NCBI RefSeq assembly: GCF_025264665.1
Contig: NZ_CP073697.1
Coordinates: 186,001-250,000, forward strand
DNA length: 64,000 bases
Source: Edaphobacter flagellatus
GTDB taxonomy: Bacteria; Acidobacteriota; Terriglobia; Terriglobales; Acidobacteriaceae
Direction: 5' to 3'
Shown here: in pieces, positions 45,901 to 55,511 of the stretch
Numbering within the stretch: the stretch's first letter is position 1
How the letters are laid out: the number at the start of each line of letters is the position of its first letter
Program-made: the position numbers and the translations under genes
The notes under the pieces: generated by a model
Database searches by the model: none
What the model saw: the letters and a program-made list of their open reading frames with translations, nothing else
Told to the model about the DNA's origin: nothing

Positions 45901-46980
45901 ATGAGCGCAGGGAAGAGAAATTTTGGATTGGATGTCCTGCGCGCCGCTGCAATCGTAGGCGTGATTCTCGCTCACGGCCTGAATATCTACATCGGCCGAG
46001 TCAATCTCACCTCATCCCTTGGTACTGGTGTCGAATTATTCTTCGTTCTGTCGGGATTTCTGATCGGACGTATCTGTCTACGGGCATTTCAGACAGAAAC
46101 CTTCTCCTTCTGGAGCTTCTGGCGCGCCCGCTGGTGGAGAACCCTGCCGCCATACTTTGCGGCCATCCTTCTTTATATCGGGGCAAGCCATATCTACTCC
46201 GAATTCCCATCGCTGCATCTCTACTACGCACTCTTTCTACAGAACTACCTCGGCATCACTGGCTTTGCGCCAACCTGGAGCCTCTGCGTCGAAGAGCACT
46301 TTTACCTGTGCCTACCGATCCTGCTCATCGTTTTTATTAAATCATTTGGTATCAAAGGCCTGCGATATCTCCTGCCGGGACTCTTCTTCGTCCCTCTAAT
46401 GCTTCGTATCGCAACCTACCTGATCTCCGGGGGAATGCCGGCCCAGTGGTATTGGCTCACTCATCTTCATTTTGAAGGTCTAGTCGCCGGCGTTTGGCTC
46501 GCTTATCTAACGGTCGCCGACCAGCCTTTGTTCGACAAGCTGAAGAAGCCCGCAAAGCTTCTTTTGCCGCTGTGTCCGCTTCTTGTAATCATCCTGCCCA
46601 TCTGGAATCCGCGCCCGATGATGGCCGATCTGCTCCTGTTTACGATCTATGCCATCGGGTACGCGGCATGGGTGCGCTATTTATACGACCTGGAGTGGAC
46701 ACCGCAATCGCAGGCCGGACGGTTGATTCGGTCGGGTATCGTAGGGGCAGCACTCTGCTCCTACAGCATCTATCTGACGCATACCATTCTGGACCCACTG
46801 ATCCGTAAAGTTTTGCTTGGAAGCTGGAACCGAGGCGTCGCCAAATCGATCGTCGTGCTCACCATGACCTGGCTCGGGGGAGTGGTTTTTTACTACATAA
46901 TCGAACGACCAACGATCATCAGCAGAGACATCTATCTTCGCGGCAAAGAGGCTAAAGCGAAGGCGCAGGTAGCCGTATAA
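45901..46980 (+). CDS. acyltransferase-3 family membrane protein (OafA-like)
   Basis: A 359-residue membrane protein with about ten helices. LDVLRAAAIVGVILAHG contains the family's conserved Arg and His; VELFFVLSGFLIGRI, FWRARWWRTLPPYF and WSLCVEEHFYLCLP are the other signature stretches. Such enzymes O-acetylate cell-surface sugars or lipids. GGAGG lies 7 nt before the ATG. It is divergent from the glycosidase gene with a 78-bp gap. Confidence 0.85.
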   Translation: MSAGKRNFGLDVLRAAAIVGVILAHGLNIYIGRVNLTSSLGTGVELFFVLSGFLIGRICLRAFQTETFSFWSFWRARWWRTLPPYFAAILLYIGASHIYSEFPSLHLYYALFLQNYLGITGFAPTWSLCVEEHFYLCLPILLIVFIKSFGIKGLRYLLPGLFFVPLMLRIATYLISGGMPAQWYWLTHLHFEGLVAGVWLAYLTVADQPLFDKLKKPAKLLLPLCPLLVIILPIWNPRPMMADLLLFTIYAIGYAAWVRYLYDLEWTPQSQAGRLIRSGIVGAALCSYSIYLTHTILDPLIRKVLLGSWNRGVAKSIVVLTMTWLGGVVFYYIIERPTIISRDIYLRGKEAKAKAQVAV

Positions 46981-47119
46981 GCAGGGGCCTCTGGCTTTGC
47001 ATCGCAACTATACATAATATGTGTTATCAGACATAAAACTTAGCTCAGGAACTCTTAGTCTTGTGTCACTATTGCCAGACTGAAACGTCTACTGGTTCAA
47101 GCAAGCTTCCTTCTGACAC

Positions 47120-48745
47120 GTGCCGACACCTCTTCTCAAGCTACGGACATACCTGACCCGACTGCTATGTCCGGTCATGCTTTGTGGTTCGCTATCGATT
47201 GCACAGACTTCCAGTTCGTCGGCAGCGCCAAACGGCCTGATCTCGGTGAGTGGTCAGGTCTTGAATGCGGTCAGCAAAGCTCCGGTACCCCGAGCTCTGG
47301 TTCAACTCAATGGGCGAGCCGTACTCACCGACCACGAAGGCAAATTTACTTTTAGCCAGTTCGATGGCTCTGGCCTCACCGGAGGCCGATTCATCCAGGT
47401 TCAGAAGCCCGGCTACTATGCTGCCTCCGACGGAAACGCCATTCTCGTTGCATCGATTAGCAGCGACCAGCTGGCCTCGCCTATTACCCTCCAGATGTAT
47501 CCGGAGTCCCTGCTGACGGGTACGCTCATCGCATCGGATGGAACCCCGCTATCGCGGGTATCGGTCACAGCCCGGCGCTTAACCTATAGCGACACCGGCC
47601 AGCAATGGACCCCGGCGGGCGTTAATATGACCAACTCCCGTGGAGAGTTCCGCCTCGCCGTCGCCCCTGGCGACTATAAGGTTGAAACCGGCTATCAGCC
47701 CCGTATGGCAGGAACGTCTAAATCTATTATTCCTTCGATATATCCAGCAGTAAGCTCGTCTAACACTTCGGATTTTATCCATCTAGCTGCTGGTGCAGAA
47801 GAACATCTCGATCTTCGCCCAGAGCTCGTTCCCACCTATCCTGTCTCTCTGCGAATCGATCCTTCGCCCGACCGCGGCTTCCCGATGATCATGGCGCAAT
47901 CCAGCACAGGAGCGACCTTTCCGGTCAGCTTCTCCCGCTTTGCAACCGAAGGCAGCCGCCGGATTGAACTTCCCGCAGGCACCTATACGTTGACCGCTAC
48001 GATCAATGCCGGTGAAGCCTCCGAATATGGCGAGACAACCGTCACCGTGACACCGCAAAATACCTCTGAAGCCATCCTTCACCTTGCTCCAGCTCCTACC
48101 ATCCCCGTACAGATCATTGCCGACCAATCGCAGTCATCCACTTCTTCTACGTCCGATAACGCGCCTCCGAGCTTGCAGCAGATGGGCTTGATGCTGAGCG
48201 ACACCCAGCACGCTGGACTAATACGCGGTAACGGCCAGGCCATCCTTACAACCGGAGCCGACCATGTAAGCTACTTCCGTCCTGCTCCAGGAACCTATCG
48301 CCTGGTCAGCCACTCCGGCGGACGATGGTACGTCAAAGCGGCCGCATACGGAACAACAGATCTGCTCACGCAGGATCTCGTCGTAACGCAGGGATCCGGC
48401 AACTCTCCTATCGTGCTCACAGTCAGCAATCAAACTGGGGCCCTGCAAGGCACAACCGTGTCGGCAGGAGTTCCCTCTTCAGGCTGGGTTTACTTGATCC
48501 CCACTGGCCCTAGTGCTGCATCTGTTTTCCCGATGCGAAGCAACTCCGACGGTACCTATAACTTTGCCTATCTGCCGCCCGGAGACTATCAGGCCATCGC
48601 CTTTGAGCAACGCCATCAGGATAACTATCGCAACCGCGAAGCACTCTCGCACTACTCCACCTACATCAAGACCATTACGATCAACGCCGGAAACAAGGCC
48701 TCGCTAGATCTCGTCGCGGTTCCCGCATCGGAGGTCGCTCCATGA
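47120..48745 (+). CDS. secreted carboxypeptidase-regulatory-like beta-sandwich protein A
   Basis: A 541-residue exported protein with a signal peptide (about 1-29, ending SLSIAQT). From about 38 it begins a carboxypeptidase-regulatory-like (transthyretin-like) domain: ISVSGQVLNAVSKAPVPRALV, TDHEGKFTFSQF. Further repeats follow: LTGTLIASDGTPLSRVSVTAR, NSRGEFRLAVAPGDYKVE, and near the end NSDGTYNFAYLPPGDYQAIAFE. No enzyme motif is seen. Such proteins may be surface or periplasmic and sugar- or protein-binding. It starts at GTG with no clear ribosome binding site. The stop overlaps the next gene by ATGA. Confidence 0.75.
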   Translation: MPTPLLKLRTYLTRLLCPVMLCGSLSIAQTSSSSAAPNGLISVSGQVLNAVSKAPVPRALVQLNGRAVLTDHEGKFTFSQFDGSGLTGGRFIQVQKPGYYAASDGNAILVASISSDQLASPITLQMYPESLLTGTLIASDGTPLSRVSVTARRLTYSDTGQQWTPAGVNMTNSRGEFRLAVAPGDYKVETGYQPRMAGTSKSIIPSIYPAVSSSNTSDFIHLAAGAEEHLDLRPELVPTYPVSLRIDPSPDRGFPMIMAQSSTGATFPVSFSRFATEGSRRIELPAGTYTLTATINAGEASEYGETTVTVTPQNTSEAILHLAPAPTIPVQIIADQSQSSTSSTSDNAPPSLQQMGLMLSDTQHAGLIRGNGQAILTTGADHVSYFRPAPGTYRLVSHSGGRWYVKAAAYGTTDLLTQDLVVTQGSGNSPIVLTVSNQTGALQGTTVSAGVPSSGWVYLIPTGPSAASVFPMRSNSDGTYNFAYLPPGDYQAIAFEQRHQDNYRNREALSHYSTYIKTITINAGNKASLDLVAVPASEVAP

Positions 48746-50439
48746 TGCGAAAGAGCTTTGCACTTCCCTTCCGGCTCATTGCCTGCGGCATGATTCTGTC
48801 TGCCGGCCTGGCCGCTTCAGCGGAGCCCAGCTCTCCATCGCCTTACCGGATCACGGGTGTCGTCCTCAACAGCATCACGGGAAATCCCATCGCAAGATGT
48901 CATCTCGAAATCTCGTTGACGGGACGCAATCAGGGGCCAATGCGAAGAGCATCTGCAGGCAATGGCTTTGATGCAGATGAGCACGGCCGCTTCTCCATTC
49001 CTGTAACTTCAGCCGGAGCATGGCGTCTAACGGCCAGTGCACCCGGCTATGTAACCCAGGCATTCAATGAGCACAATAACTATTCCTCGGCCATTGTGCT
49101 GTCAGCCTCCGCTCCAACCTACGATCTCCAGTTCCGCCTTCCGCCACAAGGACGCATCTCCGGTTCCGTGCTCGACGAAGCTGGCGAATCTGTACGTAAC
49201 GCTAACGTTCAACTAATGACGGAAGTGCCACCAACGCCAGATCATCGTGTTGCATCGTTCGTGCCCCGTTTTTTTGCGCAGACCGACGACCGCGGCTTCT
49301 ATGAGTTCTCCAGCCTGCCACCTGGCAGCTATCGCATCGCTGTCAATGCGCGGCCATGGTATGCAAGCTCAGTCCGCCAGCGCAGCGGCACGACGAGTTC
49401 ATCCCTTGATCCCTCTCTCGACGTCGCATATCCACTCACCTGGTATCCGGGGAGCAGCGATTCTGCGCTGGCCGAGACCCTGACGCTTAAAGCAGGAGAC
49501 GACCGCCGGGCGGACTTTCAACTCACACCCATCCCATCCCTTCATCTGCAGATCATCGCTCCTCCGCCATCGAGTGATGGCCGCACCATCTCGTCCTTCC
49601 CTATCGTGGAGCGCATTGACTCCAACGGTGCCAACGGCTTTGTGCAGTCCTCCATCGGCAACAACAACGGGCAATTCGACATCTCCGGTCTGACCCCAGG
49701 CACCTATCGCGTTCGACTCCAGGGCCCCAACCAGGACCCGCGGTCCACCGTCGTCCAGGTCACCGAGGGAGCGGCAAAGGTCATCGACTTCAGCTCGGCA
49801 ACCTCTTCTTCCATGTCGAATATCACCGTCCACTTCGACCGTGACGACGACGATTCACGCCCAACCATGGTTGAGTTCACAGACACAACGAACGGGCAGA
49901 AATTTTTCCCGATGTATGGCGGTGGTCGCCCTATGCCAGTCGACATGCGACGCGGGCAGCCGCGCGAGATCACGCTACAGGTGCCTCCCGGCCGCTATGA
50001 AGTCAACATCACAAATCGCAGCGACTCCTATCTTGCAAGCATCTCCGCGCAGGGAGCAGATGTAGAAGGTCGCATCCTAACCCTTCACCAGGGAGATGTA
50101 ACACTGACACTGCACACCGTCAGCGGCCTGGCAACGGTGAAAGGTATCGCCAGCCTCGCCGGCAAACCAAGTGTCGGAGCCGTTGTGATGCTGGTGCCGG
50201 CTGCCCTCGACGATCCCGGATCGTTTACCACGCTCGAGCGCGACCAGAGCAATACCGATGGCAGCTTCGATCTGAATGATGTCGTCCCAGGGCAATATAT
50301 TCTGATCGCCGTCGATCAAGGATGGGATATCAATTTCAACGATCCCGCGACGCTGCGCAACTACCTCGTTCACGGAGTCCCGCTTGTCGTCCGTTCCGGA
50401 GCCTCCATCAAACAGAATGTTGACGCACAGGCTCCCTGA
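48742..50439 (+). CDS. secreted carboxypeptidase-regulatory-like beta-sandwich protein B
   Basis: A 565-residue exported protein with a signal peptide (about 1-27) and the same architecture as the gene before it: YRITGVVLNSITGNPIARCHL, EHGRFSIPVTSAGAWRLTASA, GRISGSVLDEAGESVRNANVQL, DDRGFYEFSSLPPGSYRIAV, FDISGLTPGTYRVRLQG and SFDLNDVVPGQYILIAVDQ. At least four such modules. The two proteins are likely ancient duplicates and are translationally coupled by a 4-bp overlap. Function unknown. Confidence 0.75.
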   Translation: MMRKSFALPFRLIACGMILSAGLAASAEPSSPSPYRITGVVLNSITGNPIARCHLEISLTGRNQGPMRRASAGNGFDADEHGRFSIPVTSAGAWRLTASAPGYVTQAFNEHNNYSSAIVLSASAPTYDLQFRLPPQGRISGSVLDEAGESVRNANVQLMTEVPPTPDHRVASFVPRFFAQTDDRGFYEFSSLPPGSYRIAVNARPWYASSVRQRSGTTSSSLDPSLDVAYPLTWYPGSSDSALAETLTLKAGDDRRADFQLTPIPSLHLQIIAPPPSSDGRTISSFPIVERIDSNGANGFVQSSIGNNNGQFDISGLTPGTYRVRLQGPNQDPRSTVVQVTEGAAKVIDFSSATSSSMSNITVHFDRDDDDSRPTMVEFTDTTNGQKFFPMYGGGRPMPVDMRRGQPREITLQVPPGRYEVNITNRSDSYLASISAQGADVEGRILTLHQGDVTLTLHTVSGLATVKGIASLAGKPSVGAVVMLVPAALDDPGSFTTLERDQSNTDGSFDLNDVVPGQYILIAVDQGWDINFNDPATLRNYLVHGVPLVVRSGASIKQNVDAQAP

Positions 50440-50489
50440 TGAAAATACACATGCGGCTTGTGTTAGCCTTTCAGTAGCCCACCCATCGC

Positions 50490-50577
50490 GGAGAGATGGC
50501 CGAGTGGCTGAAGGCGCACGCTTGGAAAGCGTGTATACCGCAAGGTATCCAGGGTTCGAATCCCTGTCTCTCCGCCA
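50490..50577 (+). tRNA. tRNA-Ser (anticodon GGA), CCA encoded
   Basis: GGAGAGA (50490-50496) pairs with TCTCTCC (50567-50573) as acceptor stem; the anticodon loop TTGGAAA gives anticodon GGA, which reads UCC and UCU; a long variable arm of class II type and the T-loop GGTTCGAATCC are present. The genomic 3' end reads GCCA, so CCA is encoded. Confidence 0.95.
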
Positions 50578-50608
50578 CAAGCTTCCTGTAAAGACCACCT
50601 ATAGCAAT

Positions 50609-53227
50609 CTATTGTGCTGCACCTGAATCGACTGCTCCCAAAACGGTGAGATCCTGACGTAGTACTAAATAGCCACTTGAATTGATCTGCAAGCGTACAG
50701 GAGTCAGTGCAGCAAACCCCGTTATCGTGGACGCCTTCTCCTTCTGCGGCGGATTGCCTACGGGAAGATAAGTATTCTCCACAAAAGGTTGAGTCGTCGC
50801 ACTCAATACGTTTGCGGAGGACAGCCCCGTCATGTGCAGATCCAGCGGAACCATGTTCTGAAAATACGTTCCCCCCAGGTTCGACCACACACTGGTCCAT
50901 CCCGTCGAATCTTCTGCAGGAATCGGTGTCGTCGTTGTCGGCTTTGCGTGCGCAGAAAACATATTCGTCTGCATCGTGGTGATCTGCGTCGTCGTGCGGT
51001 TCACAACACCATCCCTGGGCCCCCAGTGGATGTTGTTGTACATATACACCTGTTGCCACTCAGCAGGCACAGGCAAAAGATTCCCTCCCGGCTGCCCGGT
51101 GTCGAACATCTGCGCTCCATTGACATTGATCTTCGATGTGTTGGAGTAGTAGTAAAGATTACGCCGGTTCGCCGCCGTGCTCATAGAATGGTCGCCGTTG
51201 AAATGGATCAACTGGCCAGCGCCGCTTTTGACGAAAAATATATTTCCGTAGACTAGGTCGTTACGCATCTCCTGCCATGCAATCACACCAGACATGCCCA
51301 TTGTGTCGCCGCTGCAAAATGGAGTCCCTGAGCAGGCAGTTTGACCAGCACCTCCGATGTAAGCCTCCAGCAGGATGTAGTTTGGTGCGTCCTGCACCTC
51401 AACCAGATCAATCGTGCGAGTACCGCAATAATGCCCGGGCGTGTCATTGCAGGTAATCCGGTTATTGCGGATGATGTCTGCAACACCGCGGAGCTTGATC
51501 TGCGCTCCACCGGCTGCCGGATCGTATTGACCCGAGATCGTGTTGCCCTGAATCACTTCCATCCATCCCTGGGCATAAACATTATGAGAACCCGTGCCAC
51601 CATTGGCGAATCCAGCATTGTATATATTGCTGCCTTCGATGGTCGTAGCTCCGACGAACCCACCCCATGAGTGATTCCCGTTGAAGTCGGTGAACGTACC
51701 ATTTCCGCAGTTATTCAACTCCAGCCCATAGAAGGTCTGATAGCTCCCCATGTTGGATCGCACACACGCAGAGAATCCATTCCATGTCGCTGGAGAACCA
51801 TTCGGCGTCGTGAAGTGATAACCGTTACGTGCGTTCTGTATAGTCAATCCGCCAACGAAGACATAGGCTGGCTGAACCGGACCAGGGAAGTAATAACTGT
51901 ACGAACCGGGATGCCACATGCAAATAACCGCTTGCCCGGAACAGGCCGAGTTCCCATCCGCGACCTCATTGCTGATCCAGGAAGCGCCGGTAGCATTGGC
52001 AGCATCGAAGACAGGCAGATTCCCATTGGAGTCTGCACACCCAATCATCACCACCGTCGGTTGCTCCGGAGAGGGCGTACCCGAAACCAAGGGATCAATC
52101 TCGATGTAGTTATGGTATGTGCCCGGGTCAATAAGAACGGTGTTTCCTGGCGAATGAAGTGCGTTCAAGGGAAGAGCTGCCGGAGACGTGTACTCTCTGG
52201 TCGCCCCAACACGATATAGCTTCCCTTTCATCGCCGGATCAACTTCGCACGGCACTGGCTTGGTTCCGCGTGCCGTTACGTTGTAAGGTGCATTGGTCGA
52301 TGCGACATACATGACCGCATGATCTGACTTCGTGTTATCTGCGACTGAAGTTGCCGTCAGCGTGCATCGCCCTTGCGTATTCCCGCTGGTAAACAGGGCA
52401 TCACGCATATTCGTATCGGCAAGTGTGCCGCATCCCGGCCCCGAAGCAGACCACGTTACCCGCTGATCGATCGCCCCTAAAACCCATGACTGTACATTCT
52501 CTGTTCCTGCTGGACCACCGCCTTTGAACAAAGGGATGTAACTGGGAGCGACAAAGACCTGCACCTTCGCACCGCATGCACCATAGGGGATCGTGACCGA
52601 CTTCGTCGGATCGTCCACCGAGGTTCCGACAAGATTCACCGTCATCGTGCTTGTAGGTTTGTACTTGCCAAGCGTTCCACCAACCGAGCATGTCCCGCCA
52701 GCATTCGCAGTAATATCCACCCACGGTTCAGCATTGGTCAGGCTGTAGCTGTGGCCGCTATTGATTGCAGAGAGGCTAAAGTTGTTGGCGTTTGGCCCCG
52801 ATAACGACCAGTTGATCAATCCCGAAAATCCAGCTCCCGAGAGCTTCGTTGCCTTCCCCGAATCAGCAATGCGCGCCTGGTCATAGAACAACTTTCCGGC
52901 CACGGTGAAGGACGTTGGAGTTCGTGCAGTCACAGTGTATGCACAACAGTTGAGGTCGCCCGCTCGGCCCATGGACAGGCCATCAAATCGAACGATATCC
53001 CCAACCGAAAGCGTGTTCGTCGCGGTAATAGTTGCCGTTCCTGCACTGCTCTCCGACCATGCGGTGATCGTGTCTACCTCGCCGGAAACCGTTACATGGA
53101 TACGATGAGTCGAGCCCTTGAGTACAAAGTAACCATACTGCGGAGGGTTTGCCGTAACAGCCACCACCTGGGCATGCGCCACCGCTGTTACAAATATCAT
53201 GATCGTCACTAGGAACAGGTTTTTCAT
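50609..53227 (-). CDS. large secreted protein with Ig-like and parallel beta-helix-like parts, unknown
   Basis: An 872-residue exported protein with a signal peptide (about 1-19, ending TAVAHAQ). Residues about 20-330 show Ig-type beta repeats (VTANPPQYGYFVLKGSTHRI, VNLVGTSVDDPTKSVTIPYG). From about 360 it has the look of a right-handed beta-helix: NTVLIDPGTYHNYIEID, YVFVGGLTIQNARNGYHF, FYGLELNNCGNG, STIEG-like TTIEGSNIYNAG, DIIRNNRITCND. Polysaccharide lyases and surface fibre proteins have this fold; no catalytic site is evident. It lies 32 bp from tRNA-Ser and is less GC-skewed than its neighbours. Confidence 0.7.
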   Translation of the reverse strand: MKNLFLVTIMIFVTAVAHAQVVAVTANPPQYGYFVLKGSTHRIHVTVSGEVDTITAWSESSAGTATITATNTLSVGDIVRFDGLSMGRAGDLNCCAYTVTARTPTSFTVAGKLFYDQARIADSGKATKLSGAGFSGLINWSLSGPNANNFSLSAINSGHSYSLTNAEPWVDITANAGGTCSVGGTLGKYKPTSTMTVNLVGTSVDDPTKSVTIPYGACGAKVQVFVAPSYIPLFKGGGPAGTENVQSWVLGAIDQRVTWSASGPGCGTLADTNMRDALFTSGNTQGRCTLTATSVADNTKSDHAVMYVASTNAPYNVTARGTKPVPCEVDPAMKGKLYRVGATREYTSPAALPLNALHSPGNTVLIDPGTYHNYIEIDPLVSGTPSPEQPTVVMIGCADSNGNLPVFDAANATGASWISNEVADGNSACSGQAVICMWHPGSYSYYFPGPVQPAYVFVGGLTIQNARNGYHFTTPNGSPATWNGFSACVRSNMGSYQTFYGLELNNCGNGTFTDFNGNHSWGGFVGATTIEGSNIYNAGFANGGTGSHNVYAQGWMEVIQGNTISGQYDPAAGGAQIKLRGVADIIRNNRITCNDTPGHYCGTRTIDLVEVQDAPNYILLEAYIGGAGQTACSGTPFCSGDTMGMSGVIAWQEMRNDLVYGNIFFVKSGAGQLIHFNGDHSMSTAANRRNLYYYSNTSKINVNGAQMFDTGQPGGNLLPVPAEWQQVYMYNNIHWGPRDGVVNRTTTQITTMQTNMFSAHAKPTTTTPIPAEDSTGWTSVWSNLGGTYFQNMVPLDLHMTGLSSANVLSATTQPFVENTYLPVGNPPQKEKASTITGFAALTPVRLQINSSGYLVLRQDLTVLGAVDSGAAQ

Positions 53228-53345
53228 CTCTATTCACAATACAGAATGCAAACATGCCATTGAAAACAAGGGCAATTCCTGCATGCACGGGATCGTGACG
53301 AAATAACTGCGGATTCGATCTATGATGAACAGACTGGAGGGTCTC

Positions 53346-53645
53346 ATGGACTTCCCTCTTCCAAAACGCAGGACGACTTGGCGCGACTCGCTCTGGTGGC
53401 GCTCGTTGGTTCAGGCTCTTGTTGCTGTCGCGATGATGACTGCAATCGCCTACCCACTCATCACATGGGGCAGCGTGCAACTCATTCGTTTAGTCCGGTT
53501 GCAGATTGACTCACTACCCGTCGCCTCCGAGCTAGCAAAGGGAGCCCTGCTGATGCTTCCCTACCTGTGGGCCTACTTCTTCGCGCTTGAAAACCTGGCA
53601 CGTAAGGATCGCAACACCGCAACATCGTCTCCATTCGGGCAATAG
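53346..53645 (+). CDS. small membrane protein, unknown
   Basis: A 99-residue protein with two hydrophobic helices (about 22-45 and 68-84) between charged ends. GGAGG lies 5 nt before ATG 53346; an earlier ATG at 53322 precedes the ribosome binding site and is not preferred. No family recognised. It is followed 74 bp later by a tiny membrane-protein gene on the same strand. Confidence 0.65.
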   Translation: MDFPLPKRRTTWRDSLWWRSLVQALVAVAMMTAIAYPLITWGSVQLIRLVRLQIDSLPVASELAKGALLMLPYLWAYFFALENLARKDRNTATSSPFGQ

Positions 53646-53719
53646 CCATCGATCCGATTGCGGCCGTTTTTTACAGCGACCTGCTAAGCTAAGAACAACG
53701 CAAAAGGAGAAGCGTCACA

Positions 53720-53830
53720 ATGAGCTCATCGCATGAATCGCCCTGGCTGGATCGCTGGTGGCCCCTGCTGGTCATCCTCTTCGGAATCATCTTCGTCACC
53801 TTCGTGACCACCTTCAAGCCAGTCATCTAA
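53720..53830 (+). CDS. 36-residue single-pass membrane protein
   Basis: A tiny protein: a hydrophilic start (MSSSHESPWLDRWW) and one membrane helix (about 15-31, PLLVILFGIIFVTFVTTF). AAGGAGAA lies 9 nt before the ATG, and a strong terminator follows the stop by 20 bp, so the reading frame sits in a clear expression unit. It may be a subunit or regulator of a membrane complex; no partner is named. Confidence 0.65.
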   Translation: MSSSHESPWLDRWWPLLVILFGIIFVTFVTTFKPVI

Positions 53831-53850
53831 CCACCGCTGGCCTGGCAACG

Positions 53851-53896
53851 AAGCCCTCAGAAATCTCTCTTTTGGGAGAAATTTCTGAGGGCTTTT
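53851..53896 (+). terminator. strong rho-independent terminator
   Basis: AAGCCCTCAGAAAT (53851-53864) pairs with ATTTCTGAGGGCTT (53881-53894) and the inner CTCTC/GGAGA strands extend the stem; TTTT follows. AAAAGCCC on the other end makes it usable from the minus strand also, for the convergent aldehyde dehydrogenase gene. Confidence 0.9.
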
Positions 53897-53917
53897 GCAT
53901 ATCGCGAATACGAAAGT

Positions 53918-55498
53918 TCAGCTTCCGGCGACGTCCCCCCTGCTCCAACTTCCATCAATCGACCGCCACATCGTTCCGTTGGGATTCTTGTCCTGTAAAG
54001 CCTTCGGCAGTCGATGCGCACGCACATTGTCATAGCAATCAAGCTTTGCAAATCGGTGAATCGCTACCGGAATGCCGACGGACGTAAACCCTGGGTGCCC
54101 CGTCGAAGGATATGGGCCGCCATGATTCATCGCCGGACTCACCGCGACTCCTGTCGGCGCCTTATCATTCAGCAATCTCCCCACCCTTGCGCGCAACGCC
54201 GGAGCCATCCTGTCGTAGTCCGCATCGTCCGCGCCCGAATTAGCCGAGTACAGTGCTCCCGTCAGGTTTCCCTCCATGTGTTCGACAATCTGCTGCGCCT
54301 CGTCGACATTCTTCGCCATCACAACCATCGTCGCATTGCCAAAAGCCTCTTTCTCCAGCGTCTCAGGAGCCTCCAGCCAATCTGCACCGCTCACGCGCAG
54401 GATCGTATTGTCATAACAAAACGCTGCTCCAGGCTCACGTTTTCCGCCCGTTACAACTTTCGCTCCCGCTCCCACCAACTCATCGACACACTTGCTCAGA
54501 TGTTCAAGGCCGCCGCGAGACAACAACGGCTGGGATGGAGCAGCTTCAAACGCCGATGTCATCGTTGCGACAAAACTCTCCGCTTCAGGCGATTGCGTCA
54601 GCAGAATCATGTTGGGACTTGTACAGAATTGACCGCTCCCCATCAAACAGCTCGTCGCCAACTCGCGCGCAATCGTCTCTCCCCGCTCCTGTAATGCAGC
54701 AGGAAGCACAACAACCGGATTGATGCTCGACATCTCCAGATAGATTGGCTTGCCCACGGCATCGGCTGCTGCCTTCAGGCGCAATCCGCCGGCGCTGCTT
54801 CCCGTAAATCCGGTTGCCGCTGTGCGCGGATCGGAAACCAGCCGCAATCCATCTTCATTGGCCAGGGCGTAAATCATCTGCACAGTTGCAGCCGGCAGCC
54901 CCGTTTGTTTCACCGCTGCAAGCGCCTGCTCCGCCAGTAGGCGCGATGTACCAGGATGTGAAGGATGCGCCTTCGCAATCACAGGGTTTCCGGCTGCAAT
55001 CGCCGCCGCGAAATCTCCCCCTGCAATCCCATTGAACGCGAACGGAAAATTATTTGGCCCGAACACGACAACTGGCCCAATCGGCGCAAAGTGCGTACGA
55101 ATGTTGTTTTTGGTGTCAATCACCACGTTCTGCCATGAACCCTCGCGCGCCGCCGCAGCAGCCTGCCGCAACTGTCCCGTTGTGCGTGGCAGTTCTACCT
55201 GCGACAGTCTCGGACTTGCGGGCAGCGCCGTCTCGCTTGCAGCCATCGCTACCAGAGCATCTGCATTTACCTCTAGATTCGCAGCATACTGCTCGAGAAA
55301 TGCCGCGATCTTCTCCAACTCAATCCCGCGCATCTCTTTAAAAGCTTCCGTCGCTGCATTCAGCGCAAGATCACAGTCCTCCCACCTGCTCACTGGATAC
55401 TCTGGGCCAATCGCCTGCCCCGTCTTCGGGTCTTCCGCACGAAATCCCCCGCTCGCATGTGCCTCGCGCCATTCTCCAGCAATCAACACCTTCTCCAT
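53918..55498 (-). CDS. aldehyde dehydrogenase, 2,5-dioxovalerate (ketoglutarate semialdehyde) type
   Basis: A 526-residue NAD(P)-dependent dehydrogenase. The catalytic Cys is in GSGQFCTSPN and the Glu in LEMSSINPVV; the cofactor loop is FTGSSAGG; FGPNNFPFAFN is the Rossmann-entry stretch. Long C-terminal part and these motifs fit ketoglutarate semialdehyde dehydrogenases, used in oxidative sugar-acid (arabinose, glucarate) or hydroxyproline degradation. ATG 55498 is preached by GAGGAG at 7 nt and is preferred over 55525. It starts 13 bp after the threonine aldolase stop and probably shares its mRNA. Confidence 0.87.
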   Translation of the reverse strand: MEKVLIAGEWREAHASGGFRAEDPKTGQAIGPEYPVSRWEDCDLALNAATEAFKEMRGIELEKIAAFLEQYAANLEVNADALVAMAASETALPASPRLSQVELPRTTGQLRQAAAAAREGSWQNVVIDTKNNIRTHFAPIGPVVVFGPNNFPFAFNGIAGGDFAAAIAAGNPVIAKAHPSHPGTSRLLAEQALAAVKQTGLPAATVQMIYALANEDGLRLVSDPRTAATGFTGSSAGGLRLKAAADAVGKPIYLEMSSINPVVVLPAALQERGETIARELATSCLMGSGQFCTSPNMILLTQSPEAESFVATMTSAFEAAPSQPLLSRGGLEHLSKCVDELVGAGAKVVTGGKREPGAAFCYDNTILRVSGADWLEAPETLEKEAFGNATMVVMAKNVDEAQQIVEHMEGNLTGALYSANSGADDADYDRMAPALRARVGRLLNDKAPTGVAVSPAMNHGGPYPSTGHPGFTSVGIPVAIHRFAKLDCYDNVRAHRLPKALQDKNPNGTMWRSIDGSWSRGDVAGS

Positions 55499-55511
55499 CG
55501 CTCTCTCCTCT

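Noticed and set aside
47011..47034. dif-like sequence with CATAA, a 6-bp centre and TTAT in the intergenic stretch
   Set aside because: Only the core of the arms matches the usual dif consensus, and it lies about 20 kb beyond the skew flip; kept as a weak candidate only.
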